A stretch of DNA of 64,000 nucleotides, from assembly GCA_016297695.1 (NCBI GenBank), contig JAEDGC010000003.1, forward strand, positions 31,566-95,565, in the 5' to 3' direction. The DNA is from Bacilli bacterium (GTDB lineage Bacteria > Bacillota_I > Bacilli_A > RF39 > UBA660). The notes beneath the pieces were generated by a model, which searched no databases, had not been told where the DNA came from, and saw only the letters and a list, made by a program, of their open reading frames with translations. The position numbers and the translations under genes are program-made. How positions within the stretch are numbered: the first letter of the stretch is position 1; each line of letters begins with the position of its first letter. Shown piece after piece: positions 1-9,243 of the stretch.

Positions 1-1379
1 CATAAATCCTTATATTCTCGTTCAGGATCTATAACAATAACTTTAGAACCACGACACCAGTTACCACGAATAAGTTTTTTAATCAGAGTAGATTTACCTG
101 ATCCTGACTTACCAATAATAACTGCATTTGAATTGTTCCTTTTACTAGTTCTTTTCCATAAATCAAAGAACAATAAACTTCCTAATGAATCAGTACCAAT
201 CATCATAGCATCGCCATCATCTTGTAAAGTTTGAAAGATAAATGGGAATGATGATGCAGTAGTCATCATAGGAATTGGAAGTCCAAATTCCTTTTCTAAA
301 TCTCTATATAAAGTAGGCATACACATTTTTAATGATCGTTCTTGTTCGAACATTAAATCAGTACCACCCATACCATAAGCAGAGAGTGTAGTCTTTAATT
401 CTTTCTTGGCTCTTTCCATATTTTCTTTAGAATCACCATAACATAAAAAATTGACCGTCAATAATGAGAACTTCTCATGTTCACGATCAATTCTATTTAC
501 TAGCTGTACATAATCATCTAACTGATTATTTAATACAACTTCATCATTATAATTATTAGTATTCATTAGTTTTGATTTAACCTCTGACATACTTTTCTTT
601 AATGTATTGCTGATATCAAGTGCATCCATAGGGGAAATAGTCATAACCATACGAGTATGATTTACATTAGCAACTGCACCTAACCATGCAACACCAACAA
701 TAGATGGGTATGTTCGAAGTGTCACAACACTTACATAAGCATCACCCAACATTATATCCTTTTCATTGAATTTTAAGCCGTTTGGGGCGATTTTCTCTTT
801 AAATGAACGAGTTATACCTGTGGCATCCTTTTTAAAGATGTCGAGCGATGTGACAGGGTTTAAAATAATATATAATAGGTCTCGCCATTCTTCACTAGAT
901 ACTCGTTCACTATGTAATCCAATAGAGATGAATTCCTGAATTAAATCATTTAGTTTTTGATTTAATATTTGCTCGTTCTCGGAATCTTCTTCCATGATCA
1001 AATAGAATTCACGATTAACAACCCATTTCTTATTATTTAGATCTTGGACAAAATTATAATCTTCTTCCAATAATTTAATTTTATTTTTATTATTTTCAGA
1101 TTTAATTTTAGATCCTAATAGATTTAAATTATCATCAAGATTAATAGGTTTATCTACACTAAATATCTTAACAGGGTAGTCTATTGAATTAAGAACTTTT
1201 TTAAGTTCTGCTACTTTTATTTTTTGTTCTTCATCAAATAATAAGTGTAAGTTGATAGAACCAATTTTTATTCCACCAACAATTCTATTGTTATCCAAAT
1301 AAACTAAATTATTCCATACATCTTGAAATGGAATGAAATCTGCTATTGTTTTTGGAAGTTTAGATTTTTTCTTAAACAT
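1..1379 (-). CDS. virB4: VirB4-family conjugation ATPase, C-terminus beyond the window
   Basis: This is the N-terminal 459 residues of a VirB4/TraE-type ATPase, which energises DNA transfer and pilus biogenesis at the inner face of a type IV secretion channel. The first part is the membrane-associated non-catalytic domain. A Walker A motif (GKSGSGKST) is encoded around base 100, followed by VIVIDPEREY, the usual VirB4 continuation. The reading frame runs off the left edge, so Walker B and the C-terminal domain are not seen. The start ATG at 1377-1379 overlaps the end of the upstream ribbon-helix-helix gene by 8 bases, which suggests translational coupling. Family assignment is strong; the exact element family is not determined. 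Confidence 0.93.
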   Translation of the reverse strand, partial: MFKKKSKLPKTIADFIPFQDVWNNLVYLDNNRIVGGIKIGSINLHLLFDEEQKIKVAELKKVLNSIDYPVKIFSVDKPINLDDNLNLLGSKIKSENNKNKIKLLEEDYNFVQDLNNKKWVVNREFYLIMEEDSENEQILNQKLNDLIQEFISIGLHSERVSSEEWRDLLYIILNPVTSLDIFKKDATGITRSFKEKIAPNGLKFNEKDIMLGDAYVSVVTLRTYPSIVGVAWLGAVANVNHTRMVMTISPMDALDISNTLKKSMSEVKSKLMNTNNYNDEVVLNNQLDDYVQLVNRIDREHEKFSLLTVNFLCYGDSKENMERAKKELKTTLSAYGMGGTDLMFEQERSLKMCMPTLYRDLEKEFGLPIPMMTTASSFPFIFQTLQDDGDAMMIGTDSLGSLLFFDLWKRTSKRNNSNAVIIGKSGSGKSTLIKKLIRGNWCRGSKVIVIDPEREYKDL

Positions 1380-1599
1380 CTATATCCCTCCCAATATTAA
1401 GCATTATCTTTGTAATTTCAGTAGAACACTTATCATTTTTAATATTATTTCTTTTTATTTCATTTAAGCGATTATCCATATTAATGAGTAGTCTAATATA
1501 ATTAGACATGGTCATTTTATTTTTATAAGCATTTTTTCTTAATATTTGCTTTTCTTTTTTATCTAACCTTAAAGTTAGATGAGTATTATATAACTTCAA
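1372..1599 (-). CDS. Small MobC-like / ribbon-helix-helix protein
   Basis: A basic 75-residue protein. The stretch LTLRLDKKEKQIL followed by MTMSNYIRLLI has the form of a short DNA-binding strand and two helices, as in MobC-type relaxosome accessory proteins and ribbon-helix-helix repressors. It lies directly upstream of virB4 with an 8-base overlap, so it is co-translated with the conjugation machinery. The likely role is binding the transfer origin or repressing the operon; the sequence alone does not separate the two. Confidence 0.6.
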   Translation of the reverse strand: MKLYNTHLTLRLDKKEKQILRKNAYKNKMTMSNYIRLLINMDNRLNEIKRNNIKNDKCSTEITKIMLNIGRDIDV

Positions 1600-1620
1600 T
1601 CTATTATTATTATTTATAGA

Positions 1621-1902
1621 TCAATCCTCCTTATTAGTTATCTTTTCCATGTGTTCTAAAACACCTGAATAATCATAAGTACGAAGTATCCCATTATTAA
1701 GCAGAGCAACTGGAATTAATTTATAATCATAACAAAGAGTTCCATCTATCTGTCTTAATATTCTTGATTTTTTTAATGCTTTTAAAATACCATTATCTTT
1801 TATTTCAGGATCTAAAAAAACATGACCATTATCAAGATAGGCATCTTTTAAATCAATAGTTACTTCGATTTCTTGTTTTTTATTTGAGATGGTTAGTTTC
1901 AT
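1621..1902 (-). CDS. Conserved small protein of the conjugation module, function unknown
   Basis: A 93-residue soluble protein with a beta-rich start (MKLTISNKKQEIEVTIDL) and no signal peptide, membrane segment or recognised catalytic motif. It sits in the same direction between the RHH gene and a larger unknown gene, 21 bases from the former. I do not recognise the family; small accessory proteins of this size are common in Gram-positive conjugative elements. Confidence 0.6.
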   Translation of the reverse strand: MKLTISNKKQEIEVTIDLKDAYLDNGHVFLDPEIKDNGILKALKKSRILRQIDGTLCYDYKLIPVALLNNGILRTYDYSGVLEHMEKITNKED

Positions 1903-1989
1903 TCTCTTACTTTGATAAGTAGAAACATTAACAAACCATAATGTATTTTTATATTTTAATCTTTTTCGTTTATCTATAAATCATCCCCC

Positions 1990-2520
1990 TTATATATGAA
2001 CATCAAAGACATATCCATAATTAGCTTTAGTATCTTTGATAAGTTCAATCATTTTGTCTTCGTCTTTATAAAGTTGAGATAATTTATAAGCAACTTCATC
2101 GGCAATTCTTATGTCATCAGTATAAACACAAAACATACCATTTTCTGAATCATAGTTTAACTTACTATTTAATGTCTTTGATACTTTTCCTAAATAATCA
2201 TAAAAGGCATCATTATAGCAATGACCATCGCCATAAGGCGAATCGCTTTTAATTTCTTCGTTCCAATCATACCAATACTCACTTTGATCTAATGAAACTG
2301 AAAACTGTCCATTTTCAAAATCGTGTATTCTAAATGGACTAATTAATTTATTAAACCAAGTTTCATATTTCTTGTATTCTTTTTCCTTATATAAAACATC
2401 AGAAAGGAATAGTTCTTCGTCACGATCTTTGTTTACTTCTTCAAGATAATCACCAATAGCATCATAACGAGTAGAACCCATATCTTTTCTAATTCCTTCG
2501 TATTCCTGCAGAATACTCAT
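1990..2520 (-). CDS. Hypothetical acidic protein of the conjugative element
   Basis: About 176 residues, acidic, rich in Tyr, Asp and Trp, with no membrane segment. An upstream ATG at 2527-2529 touches the GGAGGG ribosome site, so the ATG at 2518-2520 (protein MSILQEYEGI), about 9 bases from that site, is the better start. The last part (IADEVAYKLSQLYKDEDKM) looks like a terminal helical hairpin. No family was recognised. An anti-restriction or immunity-like role would fit the size and acidity, but nothing shows it directly. Confidence 0.6.
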   Translation of the reverse strand: MSILQEYEGIRKDMGSTRYDAIGDYLEEVNKDRDEELFLSDVLYKEKEYKKYETWFNKLISPFRIHDFENGQFSVSLDQSEYWYDWNEEIKSDSPYGDGHCYNDAFYDYLGKVSKTLNSKLNYDSENGMFCVYTDDIRIADEVAYKLSQLYKDEDKMIELIKDTKANYGYVFDVHI

Positions 2521-2638
2521 CTTTTTCATCCCTCCATTTTTCTTCTTCTCGTGAACATCTACTAGATATTATACACGAGCATATTGTAAATAAAAAAATG
2601 AATAGTAAAAATACTATTCCTAAAATCTTTCCTAACAT
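2489..2638 (-). CDS. Short membrane protein (49 aa)
   Basis: A 49-codon frame begins at 2638 with a good ribosome site (GGAGG, 5 bases before ATG). Residues 4-24 form one hydrophobic segment followed by Cys residues (CSC, RC) and a charged tail (REEEKWRDEKDE). It overlaps the start of the downstream unknown gene by about 30 bases in another frame. Probably a single-pass or lipobox-like membrane peptide of the conjugation module; function unknown. Confidence 0.5.
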   Translation of the reverse strand: MLGKILGIVFLLFIFLFTICSCIISSRCSREEEKWRDEKDEYSAGIRRN

Positions 2639-2696
2639 AAAACCTCCAATTTATAATTACTATAATGACTCTATATGCTAACTTCCGAAAATATGG

Positions 2697-2702
2697 TATA
2701 AT
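2697..2702 (+). promoter_or_regulatory. -10 element for the HNH endonuclease gene
   Basis: TATAAT lies 35 bases before the start codon, with an AAGGAAGTGAT ribosome site between. No good -35 hexamer is visible at the right distance, which may mean weak or activated transcription, as is common for restriction endonuclease genes. Confidence 0.45.
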
Positions 2703-2736
2703 ATACATATATTTTTATCTTTAAGGAAGTGATTAA

Positions 2737-4215
2737 ATGAGTCAAATAAATTTAAGAACCTATCAACGAAGAAGTGTTACTAGAGAAAGTGGTTATCACA
2801 CTTGTGATGAAACAACTGGTGGAGAATGTATAGTTCTTCATGCTGATAGATGCAATATTATTAAAAACGAAACCTTTACTTTCAAAAAAGAAAAAGTACA
2901 ACTCAAAAAATTATTTAATAAGAACTATGGTATTTTTGCTTTTGGTGGATACATTTTTTGTGAAAAAAATATAAGCATAACATTTGATTTATCTTATATG
3001 AAAAATGAAAAGCTCTTTAGTGATAAATTTGATGTAGCATCTCCAATTAATTCAAATGATTGGAATAGTATTGGATTCCATAAAGAAATTGAACTAAACG
3101 ATGGGGATACATTAAAAAATGTTATAGTAAACATGCATGTCACAACAACTGAAAATGGTTATATAGACTTTATAAGTTTTGATATGAATGCAATAAATAA
3201 AGAAGAATTTGAAGATGATAAATTTGATGTAAGTTTTCATCAAAAAACAAACATGCATATTCCACACCTATACTATTTAGAAACTGAATTACCAATAAGA
3301 GAATATTTAATTTCAGATCAAGAATTCACAAAAGGACAACTAGTTGTACTAAAAAGTTGTAATAGATGTGGAAGATTTTTACCAATAAACATAAAAAATG
3401 AAATAGGAACTCTTGCTTTTTCATTGCATTGCAAAAAACTAGCTCCATGTACACACTCAACATTTAGAGCATATGAAATACAAAATGAAGTTGATAAAAA
3501 TGAACTAACTAACTTTGGCATCAAACTAGAAGATAACAAAGTTGTAGCATATTATGGGCATCAACTAGAATGCAAAGCTTGTAAAAAGTTTTTCGTTAAT
3601 ATGCCACTTAATCCACAAAGAAATGCTCAACAATTTAGAGAAGATGGTCTTCGTCGTAGAGCAATAGAAGTATTAATAAATAATTTATTGCAAACAAACT
3701 TAATTCATTTTGAATTTGAAAACAAAACAAAAAAAGAATTTGTTGAATATATTTGGAATAAATTTGATAGAAAGTGTTTTAAGTGTAAAAAGGAATTAGA
3801 GCTTAACGAAATAGCTTTAGATCATACTATGCCACTTGCTTATTTATATAGATTAGATGATACGGCAACATGCTTATGTTCATCACACAACTCACAAAAA
3901 AGTGATACTTTTCCAGTTGACTATTACTCAGAAGATGAATTAATTGAATTAAGTAAAATAACTGGCTTATCTCTAGAAAAATTACATTCAAGAGAAATTA
4001 ACAACCAAGTTTTAGATTTACTGATTAAAAATGTCGTTTGGTTTTATGACGAATTTTTAATGCAACCCGATTATCAGAAAGTAAGAGATGGAATCCTAAC
4101 AGCTGATAAAATAAATGACTCATTAAAAAGAGTAATTGGAAATAAAGTTGATCTCGCTGAAGAATACAAAAAAATAACAGGACATTATCCTACATCAGTT
4201 ACAATAATAGAATAA
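2737..4215 (+). CDS. HNH restriction endonuclease (type II R-M)
   Basis: A 492-residue protein with several zinc-binding Cys pairs (CNRCG near residue 207, CKAC near 278, CFKC near 346) and a C-terminal HNH nuclease core: CFKCKKELELNEIALDH with MPLAYLYRLDD, then CLCSSHNSQK near 378-388. The D-H pair and the late H-N give the metal and catalytic residues of the beta-beta-alpha-metal fold. It is the only large plus-strand gene of the cassette and converges on a DNA methyltransferase gene, the usual layout of a type II restriction-modification pair. The N-terminal 200 residues probably recognise DNA but show no known domain. Cleavage specificity cannot be read. Confidence 0.82.
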   Translation: MSQINLRTYQRRSVTRESGYHTCDETTGGECIVLHADRCNIIKNETFTFKKEKVQLKKLFNKNYGIFAFGGYIFCEKNISITFDLSYMKNEKLFSDKFDVASPINSNDWNSIGFHKEIELNDGDTLKNVIVNMHVTTTENGYIDFISFDMNAINKEEFEDDKFDVSFHQKTNMHIPHLYYLETELPIREYLISDQEFTKGQLVVLKSCNRCGRFLPINIKNEIGTLAFSLHCKKLAPCTHSTFRAYEIQNEVDKNELTNFGIKLEDNKVVAYYGHQLECKACKKFFVNMPLNPQRNAQQFREDGLRRRAIEVLINNLLQTNLIHFEFENKTKKEFVEYIWNKFDRKCFKCKKELELNEIALDHTMPLAYLYRLDDTATCLCSSHNSQKSDTFPVDYYSEDELIELSKITGLSLEKLHSREINNQVLDLLIKNVVWFYDEFLMQPDYQKVRDGILTADKINDSLKRVIGNKVDLAEEYKKITGHYPTSVTIIE

Positions 4216-4247
4216 AAATAGTACTTAATCGAAAGTACTATTTTTTT
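4213..4247. terminator. Bidirectional terminator between the convergent R-M genes
   Basis: AATAGTACTT and AAAGTACTATT form a stem with a short loop, with A-run and T-run on either side. It can end transcription of both the endonuclease (plus) and methyltransferase (minus) genes; the methyltransferase stop codon lies in the stem. Confidence 0.8.
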
Positions 4248-6682
4248 ATTAAAAACATAAATTCATGTTCAGTAGTATTTCCCTTATCTTTAATACCATG
4301 TTTTTCTATATTTGAAACACTTTCTGAACCTATATATACTGTGTCAAAATATTTCTTTGAATATTTTTCTAATTCAATAGCCATATCAATCTTTGGTGTT
4401 TTACCTAAATGTAATATAACTTTGCCATCCTTCTTCAACACTTTACTACACATATTGAAGAAAGAATCATATATACTAAAATCCTTCTTTTGTTTAGAAT
4501 CTAAAAAGATTTTTTCAGCTTCCTTAAAGTCATCTTTATTCCAACCACATAGCCATAATCTCATCCAGTTTTGCATATAAAATCTTATTGAATCTGCAAA
4601 TGGTGGAGAACAAATAATATAGTCCACTGAATTATCTAAATCTTTTATGTCATTGTAATCTCCATATATAGATTTACCTTTTACATAGTTACTAAAATCG
4701 TCAACATAATATGATGCAAAAATCTTTTCTTTTATATGTTCAATTACATTTTTATAAATAAATTCTCCTTTAGGAGCGTATGGAGTTAAAGGATGTGATT
4801 GTCTTGATAAAGCATATGGTCTATTTCCATGAAGAACATGCATAAATGCAGAAAAAATTAAGGATTTTTCTGGTGTCATGGAATGAATATCTTTTAAGAA
4901 ATATTCTCTAACACAAATAATTTCTTTAAAAGTATCCTCATGAAAATAATCAATTAAAGTTTTATTATAGCCAAATGTTTTGTTTTCTTCGACAATTTTT
5001 GAAATAAAATCTGAATTCAAATTCTTTTCAACATATTTTTCTAATTTTTCAAGTTCATTGTGAACTAAATCATATTCAGGTTTTTCTAGTTTTGCCATTG
5101 AAACTATGTAAGCCATTTCACTTAAATCATTTCCAATTCCAATTCTACCATTTAAACATGCTTCAAAAGGAATTGTTCCAACACCTGATAAAGGATCTAA
5201 AACAACATCACCTTTATTAGTAAAACTAGTTATTAAAAAATGGGCAATGGCAGGTTTTAGTTTACCATGATAAGAACATAAAGAGTGCCAAGCATGTCCC
5301 CAATTTCTTCCTGAATAAGGTTCTTGTTTGTAAGGCATTGTCGTCATAAACTTTTTAGCTTGTTTATAGAACTCACCAATTTTTTCGTCATGTTCATCAT
5401 TTAAAATATTTAGTGACAATTGTTGATTATCATTCTTTACTGATTTATTTTCCAATTTTTTAGATTTACTTTTTTTATTTAACTTAAATCTTAATATTCG
5501 TTGAGAAAGAACCATATTATTTTTAGATCTTCTTTCTCTCAAAATTGTTTCATCATATTTTTCAAAACCATTATTTTCACATATTGTTGTTAATATTTCG
5601 TGTGTTGGAATGTGGACACCTGCGAATTGAGAATCACCAATATCCATTATAAATATTCCATTGTTTTTCATCGCAATAGACAATTTATTTATAACAGCGT
5701 TCATGTCATTGAAGTATCCAATTATCATTTTAACAATTCTTTTATCATAAACAACTGGTTCTAATTTATCAATATATGGTTTTACAAAATCTAATGGAAT
5801 AAAGTTTTCGTTTCTACTTGAAACATTATTTATTCCTGCAATTATTCCTTTAGAATGAAATGATGGCATATCGTTTTCATCTTTTAAATAATCATTGAGT
5901 TTTAATTCCAATTTAGTATTGCGAATATAATTAGTTCCATTTAAATATGGTGGGGATGTAATAACACAATCAAACAAATTCTCTGCCTCAATATTTCTTG
6001 CATCAGGATCTAATAATGTTGAATAGCATTTAACACTATCACCATAATTATCTATATCATATATTATACTTTCAAGTTTCTTTATGAATAAATCAAAAAC
6101 TTGTTCTTTATTCTTTTTAGCCAATTCATTTTCAGTTGCATATCTTAAATCACCTCGTCTAATAGTTTTAGAACTTTGAACTATTATCGATGAAAGTGCT
6201 AACATCAATATCTTATGAACATCAGAATCAGTTTCCTTATTTATTTCATCTTTTATTTGTAAAATTATATTTAATCTATCATTATCAAAGAATTTTTCAA
6301 ATCCGTCCCATTTAATATCACTTTTACTTTTTTTTATGTTTATGCTTTTTATAGTGTTATAAAAATCTTTTATTAAACTTATTTTTTCTTTTGATGCAAC
6401 AACATTTTTTACAGAGTTAATTTTTGTATCAATTACTCCTAACATAAATGGATTGGTTTCACTATAATATGAATCTATACCTCTTTGACTAGCAACCAAT
6501 GGAGTTGTTCCTGTTCCACCAAAAGGATCATAAATACATTTTATTTTTTTATCTTTTAATAAATCTAATTCATCAGTTACTAAACATGATGAATAACCTT
6601 CAACATAAGAATACCAACCATGAATTGGTTCTACTTTATTTAATTCAAAGGTTCCCGCTTTTTTCATTGTTTTCTTATCCAT
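4238..6682 (-). CDS. Double-domain DNA methyltransferase (N4-cytosine/N6-adenine class)
   Basis: An 814-residue protein with two complete amino-methyltransferase modules. The N-terminal one has AdoMet motif I (DPFGGTGTT near residue 54) and catalytic motif IV SPPY near 242. The C-terminal one has DPLSGVGT near 497 and SPPF near 692. Two tandem modules usually protect the two strands of an asymmetric site, as in FokI-type systems. It converges on the HNH endonuclease gene, which is the likely partner. Its start overlaps the upstream AbrB-like gene by 8 bases, suggesting coupled translation and shared control. The modified base (N4-C or N6-A) cannot be settled from SPPY/F alone. Confidence 0.88.
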   Translation of the reverse strand: MDKKTMKKAGTFELNKVEPIHGWYSYVEGYSSCLVTDELDLLKDKKIKCIYDPFGGTGTTPLVASQRGIDSYYSETNPFMLGVIDTKINSVKNVVASKEKISLIKDFYNTIKSINIKKSKSDIKWDGFEKFFDNDRLNIILQIKDEINKETDSDVHKILMLALSSIIVQSSKTIRRGDLRYATENELAKKNKEQVFDLFIKKLESIIYDIDNYGDSVKCYSTLLDPDARNIEAENLFDCVITSPPYLNGTNYIRNTKLELKLNDYLKDENDMPSFHSKGIIAGINNVSSRNENFIPLDFVKPYIDKLEPVVYDKRIVKMIIGYFNDMNAVINKLSIAMKNNGIFIMDIGDSQFAGVHIPTHEILTTICENNGFEKYDETILRERRSKNNMVLSQRILRFKLNKKSKSKKLENKSVKNDNQQLSLNILNDEHDEKIGEFYKQAKKFMTTMPYKQEPYSGRNWGHAWHSLCSYHGKLKPAIAHFLITSFTNKGDVVLDPLSGVGTIPFEACLNGRIGIGNDLSEMAYIVSMAKLEKPEYDLVHNELEKLEKYVEKNLNSDFISKIVEENKTFGYNKTLIDYFHEDTFKEIICVREYFLKDIHSMTPEKSLIFSAFMHVLHGNRPYALSRQSHPLTPYAPKGEFIYKNVIEHIKEKIFASYYVDDFSNYVKGKSIYGDYNDIKDLDNSVDYIICSPPFADSIRFYMQNWMRLWLCGWNKDDFKEAEKIFLDSKQKKDFSIYDSFFNMCSKVLKKDGKVILHLGKTPKIDMAIELEKYSKKYFDTVYIGSESVSNIEKHGIKDKGNTTEHEFMFLIKK

Positions 6683-6893
6683 TTATTTTACCTCCTGAAG
6701 TAGTGTCATCAGCAACTTTAAGTATAAGCTGTTGATTTTTGTTGTCTAGATATATAGAGAAATTAGTAATTCCCTTTTTTACATTTAAATTATTTAAAAT
6801 AGACTTTGGCATTCTTATTCTCATGTCTTTTTGCAAAACATAAGTTTCTAAATATATTAAATCTTCTTTTTCTTCTTTTTTTAACTTATCCAT
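6675..6893 (-). CDS. AbrB/SpoVT-like regulator of the R-M cassette
   Basis: A 72-residue protein. The segment KDMRIRMPKSILNNLNVKKG has the signature of the AbrB/MazE swapped-hairpin DNA-binding fold (x-R-I-x-x-P-k-x-x-x). It is the first gene of the methyltransferase operon and overlaps it by 8 bases. A perfect 8-bp inverted repeat lies on its transcription start region, so autoregulation is likely. This would be a non-HTH equivalent of the C (controller) proteins of restriction-modification systems. An antitoxin is an alternative, but no toxin gene is adjacent. Confidence 0.7.
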   Translation of the reverse strand: MDKLKKEEKEDLIYLETYVLQKDMRIRMPKSILNNLNVKKGITNFSIYLDNKNQQLILKVADDTTSGGKING

Positions 6894-6905
6894 TTCAGAC
6901 TCCTT

Positions 6906-6953
6906 TTAGACTACTTATAGTCTAATTTTAACATCATAAAAAAGACAAGTCAA
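6906..6953 (-). promoter_or_regulatory. Promoter and palindromic operator of the abrB-like/methyltransferase operon
   Basis: On the minus strand TTGACT (6948-6953), a 17-base spacer and TAAAAT (6925-6930) make a near-consensus promoter. Immediately downstream, TTAGACTA-CTTA-TAGTCTAA (6906-6925) is a perfect inverted repeat covering the expected start point and abutting the AAAAGGAG ribosome site. Binding there would block initiation. Confidence 0.72.
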
Positions 6954-6963
6954 TAAACTAGGA

Positions 6964-7236
6964 TCATTTTACTTTATAACATCTTTGATTTTTTTTAAAT
7001 CTTAAGAATTTTCTAAAAATAGTTAATGCAGTACTTCCATTTGGTAGTGGAAGTAATAATAGAAAAGTTAGTAGTGGTGGTACACAAAAGAATATAACTT
7101 TTAATTTATATGATGGAACAAATAAAGTTAAAAGATATCCAATACCAAGTGCGATTGCAACTGCAATACACTCAAAGATCCCAAAACCTTTAAATATTTC
7201 TCTTTTAGTTTTTATATTTTTAGGAATTAGATACAT
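6964..7236 (-). CDS. prgI: PrgI-family (VirB3-like) conjugation membrane protein
   Basis: About 90 residues with two hydrophobic segments separated by VPSYKLK, and the start YLIPKNIKTKREIFKGFGIFE typical of PrgI proteins, the VirB3 equivalents of Gram-positive type IV secretion systems. A GTG at 7245 is possible, but the ATG at 7234-7236 has better spacing from AAGGAAGTGG and overlaps the stop of the VirB6-like gene (TAATG), so the two are coupled. In most elements prgI is followed directly by virB4; here about 5.5 kb of restriction-modification and small genes lie between. Confidence 0.85.
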   Translation of the reverse strand: MYLIPKNIKTKREIFKGFGIFECIAVAIALGIGYLLTLFVPSYKLKVIFFCVPPLLTFLLLLPLPNGSTALTIFRKFLRFKKNQRCYKVK

Positions 7237-8546
7237 TAATACCACTTCCTTTCAAAATTACTATTTGCCTCAAGACCTGAATTACTCATGTATTGATTTC
7301 TAATAGGGTTATATTTCATACTAAAAGGGTTCATATAAGGATTTGAATTACTAAATGAAGTTGATGGTTTCTTCTTCATATTTTCTTGAGTATATTGTTT
7401 TATTAATTGACCTGCACCATAACCATTATGTTGACTCATCTTATCTTTTACATTAGCCATTTGTTCTGAATTCAAACCACCACCACGACTATTAAACATA
7501 TTTGAAATACCTCCTGAAATCTTACTGCCTCCACCTTTAATTACATCTGCACCTTTTCCAAGAGCAGACATAGTTCCTGCTTTAGCAATACCCAGTCCTG
7601 CACTGACTCCAGTACCAATTGCCATAAGAGATTGAATATCACCAAATGCTGACATCAATCCTGATTGCTGACCAAGTAAAGAACTTATTAAAGTTGGAGT
7701 ACTTATAACAAATAACAAAGCACCAATTATTAAGAATATACCAGTAAGAGTTCCATTATCTTTGATAGCTGAACCAAACATATTAAGTAATAAACCTATA
7801 CATATAAATTGAACCACAGTAATTAAAAAATACCCCATAGTAGTTTTAGTCCAAGTTTCAAATGATCTAGGTTGATTACTAGTTAGACTGGTACAGCAGA
7901 AAGGTCCAACTATCTTCATCAGGGCAATTTCCATGACTCGTTTAGCCATCTGAATTGCAACAAAGAAAAGTAAAAAGACCGTCACAACTGCGAGAACTAT
8001 TAACATAAAGAAATTGAGCGAGTATTTATATACATCACCAATTCCAACAAATCCACCTTCAGTCTTATTTATATTTACCGACTTCCAGTGATTAATCAGG
8101 TATTCCTTATCGTCTTTATCCATCTCATCATCATAAGCCATCGCTCGGATCAGAGCTTTAGATATTGTTCCTTCGGCACTACCTGATTTATTCATGCCTG
8201 ATACATTTATTACTGCATCGGTTGCTTTTGTTGAAAAGTTATAACCAAATTGGAATAAAGGGTTAATTAAAAACATCATAACTATTGCTAGTATGATGCC
8301 TCTATAAATTACAAGTGGACTGCCACGACCATCATTTTTAACTATATAGTTCATGACTATTTCTAAAACTGCTTTCAGGATCAGCCATGAACAGGCGACT
8401 ATCAGAGCTCCACCAAATATTTTATTTACATATTCATTATCAAAAAATTTGTATCGCCATATCTTATCAATGATATCAAAGAATCCATCTAGAAACCAAA
8501 GAATACCTTTAGCAATACTCCATAATGCATTTCTAAATACATCCAA
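7236..8546 (-). CDS. VirB6/TrbL-like integral membrane conjugation protein
   Basis: 436 residues with six or more hydrophobic segments in the first 290 residues, then a Gly/Ser/Asn-rich cytoplasmic tail (GKGADVIKGGGSKISGG, MNPFSMKYNP). This is the profile of VirB6/TrbL channel subunits that precede prgI and virB4 in Gram-positive conjugative elements. The called start is TTG at 8544-8546. A strong AGGAGG site lies about 50 bases upstream, in front of a different 8-codon frame (MNNTNISS), so the true start is uncertain. Confidence 0.82.
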   Translation of the reverse strand: MDVFRNALWSIAKGILWFLDGFFDIIDKIWRYKFFDNEYVNKIFGGALIVACSWLILKAVLEIVMNYIVKNDGRGSPLVIYRGIILAIVMMFLINPLFQFGYNFSTKATDAVINVSGMNKSGSAEGTISKALIRAMAYDDEMDKDDKEYLINHWKSVNINKTEGGFVGIGDVYKYSLNFFMLIVLAVVTVFLLFFVAIQMAKRVMEIALMKIVGPFCCTSLTSNQPRSFETWTKTTMGYFLITVVQFICIGLLLNMFGSAIKDNGTLTGIFLIIGALLFVISTPTLISSLLGQQSGLMSAFGDIQSLMAIGTGVSAGLGIAKAGTMSALGKGADVIKGGGSKISGGISNMFNSRGGGLNSEQMANVKDKMSQHNGYGAGQLIKQYTQENMKKKPSTSFSNSNPYMNPFSMKYNPIRNQYMSNSGLEANSNFERKWY

Positions 8547-8604
8547 ATACCATTTTTGCTCGACATGGTCAACTGCTAATATTTGTATTATTCATAATTC
8601 CTCC

Positions 8605-9243
8605 TTAATAGCTTTCTTGATTAATTAACTCGGAAATAATAACAATTTGTTTGTTAGTATTATGTCTGCAAGTAATCATAGTAAGAGTGGTTTTATTTAA
8701 ATCTCTAGTGATAGTTGCAGTTCCTGTTTTTTCTATATCGTAAATATTATTTACTTTATAGGTATATTTAATACCACCATAGTAGATATAAGAAATATCA
8801 CCAATGGTTAATTTATTTAAGTTTCTAAAATATGCAACTCTGCCTGATCCTGAATGACCTGCAAGAATAAAGTTGCCTTTAGAAATATTAGGCATAGTAG
8901 ATCCTTTAAGAATCTCTACATTACGATTAACATTGTTATAATATTTGTCTTGAGATAAACCTCTTTTAAGATTAATTTTAGGTATTTCCAAAACTGCAAT
9001 ATAATCATAATTAGTTTCATCAACTTTTTTATTTTCAACTTCTACAAAAACTTCTTCTTGTATAGTTTCCTCGTTTTGTTCTTCATTAAAGAACTCTTGA
9101 ATATTATTATCTTCTATATTTTTTAATCTATAATCAGAGTAGATGTGATATCCAATTATAGATATACCAACAAGAATAGATAAAGAGCCAATTACAAAAA
9201 ACTGACTCTTAAACTTTTTCTTATTTTTTTCTTTTTTTATCAT
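8605..9243 (-). CDS. Sortase for the linked surface adhesin
   Basis: About 212 residues: an N-terminal membrane anchor, then a sortase beta-barrel with the catalytic His in LAGHSGSGR (near residue 128) and catalytic Cys in LTMITC (near 189). It presumably attaches the adjacent VPNTG protein to the cell wall or polymerises it. It overlaps the 3' end of the adhesin gene by about 20 bases. In most sortases a catalytic Arg sits in an RLVV-like strand after the Cys; here the matching strand reads NKQIVII, so Gln appears in its place. I use the ATG at 9241-9243 rather than an upstream GTG. Confidence 0.85.
   Translation of the reverse strand: MIKKEKNKKKFKSQFFVIGSLSILVGISIIGYHIYSDYRLKNIEDNNIQEFFNEEQNEETIQEEVFVEVENKKVDETNYDYIAVLEIPKINLKRGLSQDKYYNNVNRNVEILKGSTMPNISKGNFILAGHSGSGRVAYFRNLNKLTIGDISYIYYGGIKYTYKVNNIYDIEKTGTATITRDLNKTTLTMITCRHNTNKQIVIISELINQESY

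Noticed and set aside
3318..3539. Minus-strand frame inside the HNH gene
   Set aside because: Shadow of the longer plus-strand gene; no ribosome site, biased composition.
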